Shown here: positions 5,758 through 5,846 of the stretch, one piece after another
Layout: each line of letters opens with the position of its first letter
Numbering within the stretch: the first letter of the stretch is position 1
Source: SFTH01 sp963643985
Lineage (GTDB): Bacteria > Bacillota > Clostridia > Christensenellales > Aristaeellaceae
Direction of reading: 5' to 3'
Assembly (NCBI GenBank): GCA_963643985.1
Contig: CAVINP010000116.1
Location: 1 to 5,846, forward strand
DNA length: 5,846 bases
Notes under the pieces: generated by a model
Seen by the model: only the letters and a program-made list of their open reading frames with translations
Databases searched by the model: none
Told to the model about the DNA's origin: nothing
Program-made: the position numbers and the translations under genes

Positions 5758-5776
5758 CCACTGACCACTGACCACT
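5758..5776. repeat. Short tandem repeat, 7-bp unit CCACTGA
   Basis: CCACTGA occurs twice, followed by a partial third copy CCACT. It lies 8 bp after the palindromic element and about 16 bp before the purC ribosome binding site. It may be part of the same mobile or repetitive unit, or plain slippage. Confidence 0.6.
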
Positions 5777-5805
5777 ATCAACTAAACAATGCGGAGGTAA
5801 TTATC

Positions 5806-5846
5806 ATGGAAAAGACCACTCAGCTCTACGAAGGCAAGGCCAAGAA
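5806..5846 (+). CDS. purC: SAICAR synthetase (5' end only)
   Basis: Phosphoribosylaminoimidazole-succinocarboxamide synthase joins aspartate to CAIR, the product of PurE, using ATP. Only 13 codons are in the window (MEKTTQLYEGKAK), but QLYEGKAK is the hallmark PurC N-terminus. The ATG is preceded by GGAGGT at 5793-5798 with a 7-nt spacer. The following gene fits the purE-purC order, and no separate promoter is evident in the gap, so it is probably read from the purE promoter through the palindromic element. Confidence 0.9.
   Translation, partial: MEKTTQLYEGKAK

Noticed and set aside
5647..5805. Purine, PRPP or other known riboswitch in the purE-purC gap
   Set aside because: I see neither the conserved core of a purine riboswitch nor a paired terminator/anti-terminator; only the palindromic element is supported.
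1..5846. CRISPR arrays, tRNA or rRNA genes, insertion sequences, phage or defence genes
   Set aside because: No direct-repeat arrays, no tRNA-like cloverleaf with the conserved T-loop motif (the 5660-5749 fold lacks it), and no transposase or phage coding sequence were seen.

Overview
The window is a purine-nucleotide biosynthesis locus from what looks like a moderately GC-rich Clostridia-type Firmicute, probably an uncultured gut lineage. I infer this from strong AGGAGG-type ribosome binding sites, sigma-A-like promoters (TATAAT), the remnant of a BspA-like leucine-rich-repeat surface protein, the purE-purC gene order, Bacillus/Lactococcus-style PurBoxes, and the clostridial flavour of PurA and PurE. 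The species cannot be named from the sequence.

Layout: guaA (GMP synthetase) is on the minus strand at 71-1612. Opposite a possible converging gene, an open plus-strand frame at the left edge runs into its 3' end. guaA is divergently transcribed from purA (1887-3161). purB follows (3184-4608), only 22 bp after purA, and the pair ends in a clear intrinsic terminator at 4621-4654. The stretch 4609-5151 has no intact gene. It holds that terminator, a consensus-like promoter, an internally deleted and frameshifted LRR-protein remnant (4705-4975), and then a PurBox-rich control region and promoter for purE (5152-5646). The 159 bp between purE and purC hold a roughly 90-bp cloverleaf-like palindromic element and a short 7-bp tandem repeat. 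purC begins at 5806 and runs off the right edge.

The genes fit one pathway. PurE and PurC act in the middle of de novo IMP synthesis. PurB acts twice, in the step after PurC and again in AMP formation. PurA commits IMP to AMP, and GuaA converts XMP to GMP. Both control regions contain sequences matching the PurBox consensus AWWWCCGAACWWT (Bacillus/Lactococcus PurR). In the guaA/purA gap an inverted pair lies almost symmetrically between the two divergent promoters. Upstream of purE a perfect 12-bp inverted repeat carries a 13/13 and a 12/13 box, with weaker boxes between them. I infer a shared PurR-like regulon controlling both the early pathway and the AMP and GMP branches. The enzymes themselves are ordinary; the regulatory architecture, the LRR relic and the structured purE-purC spacer deserve a second look.
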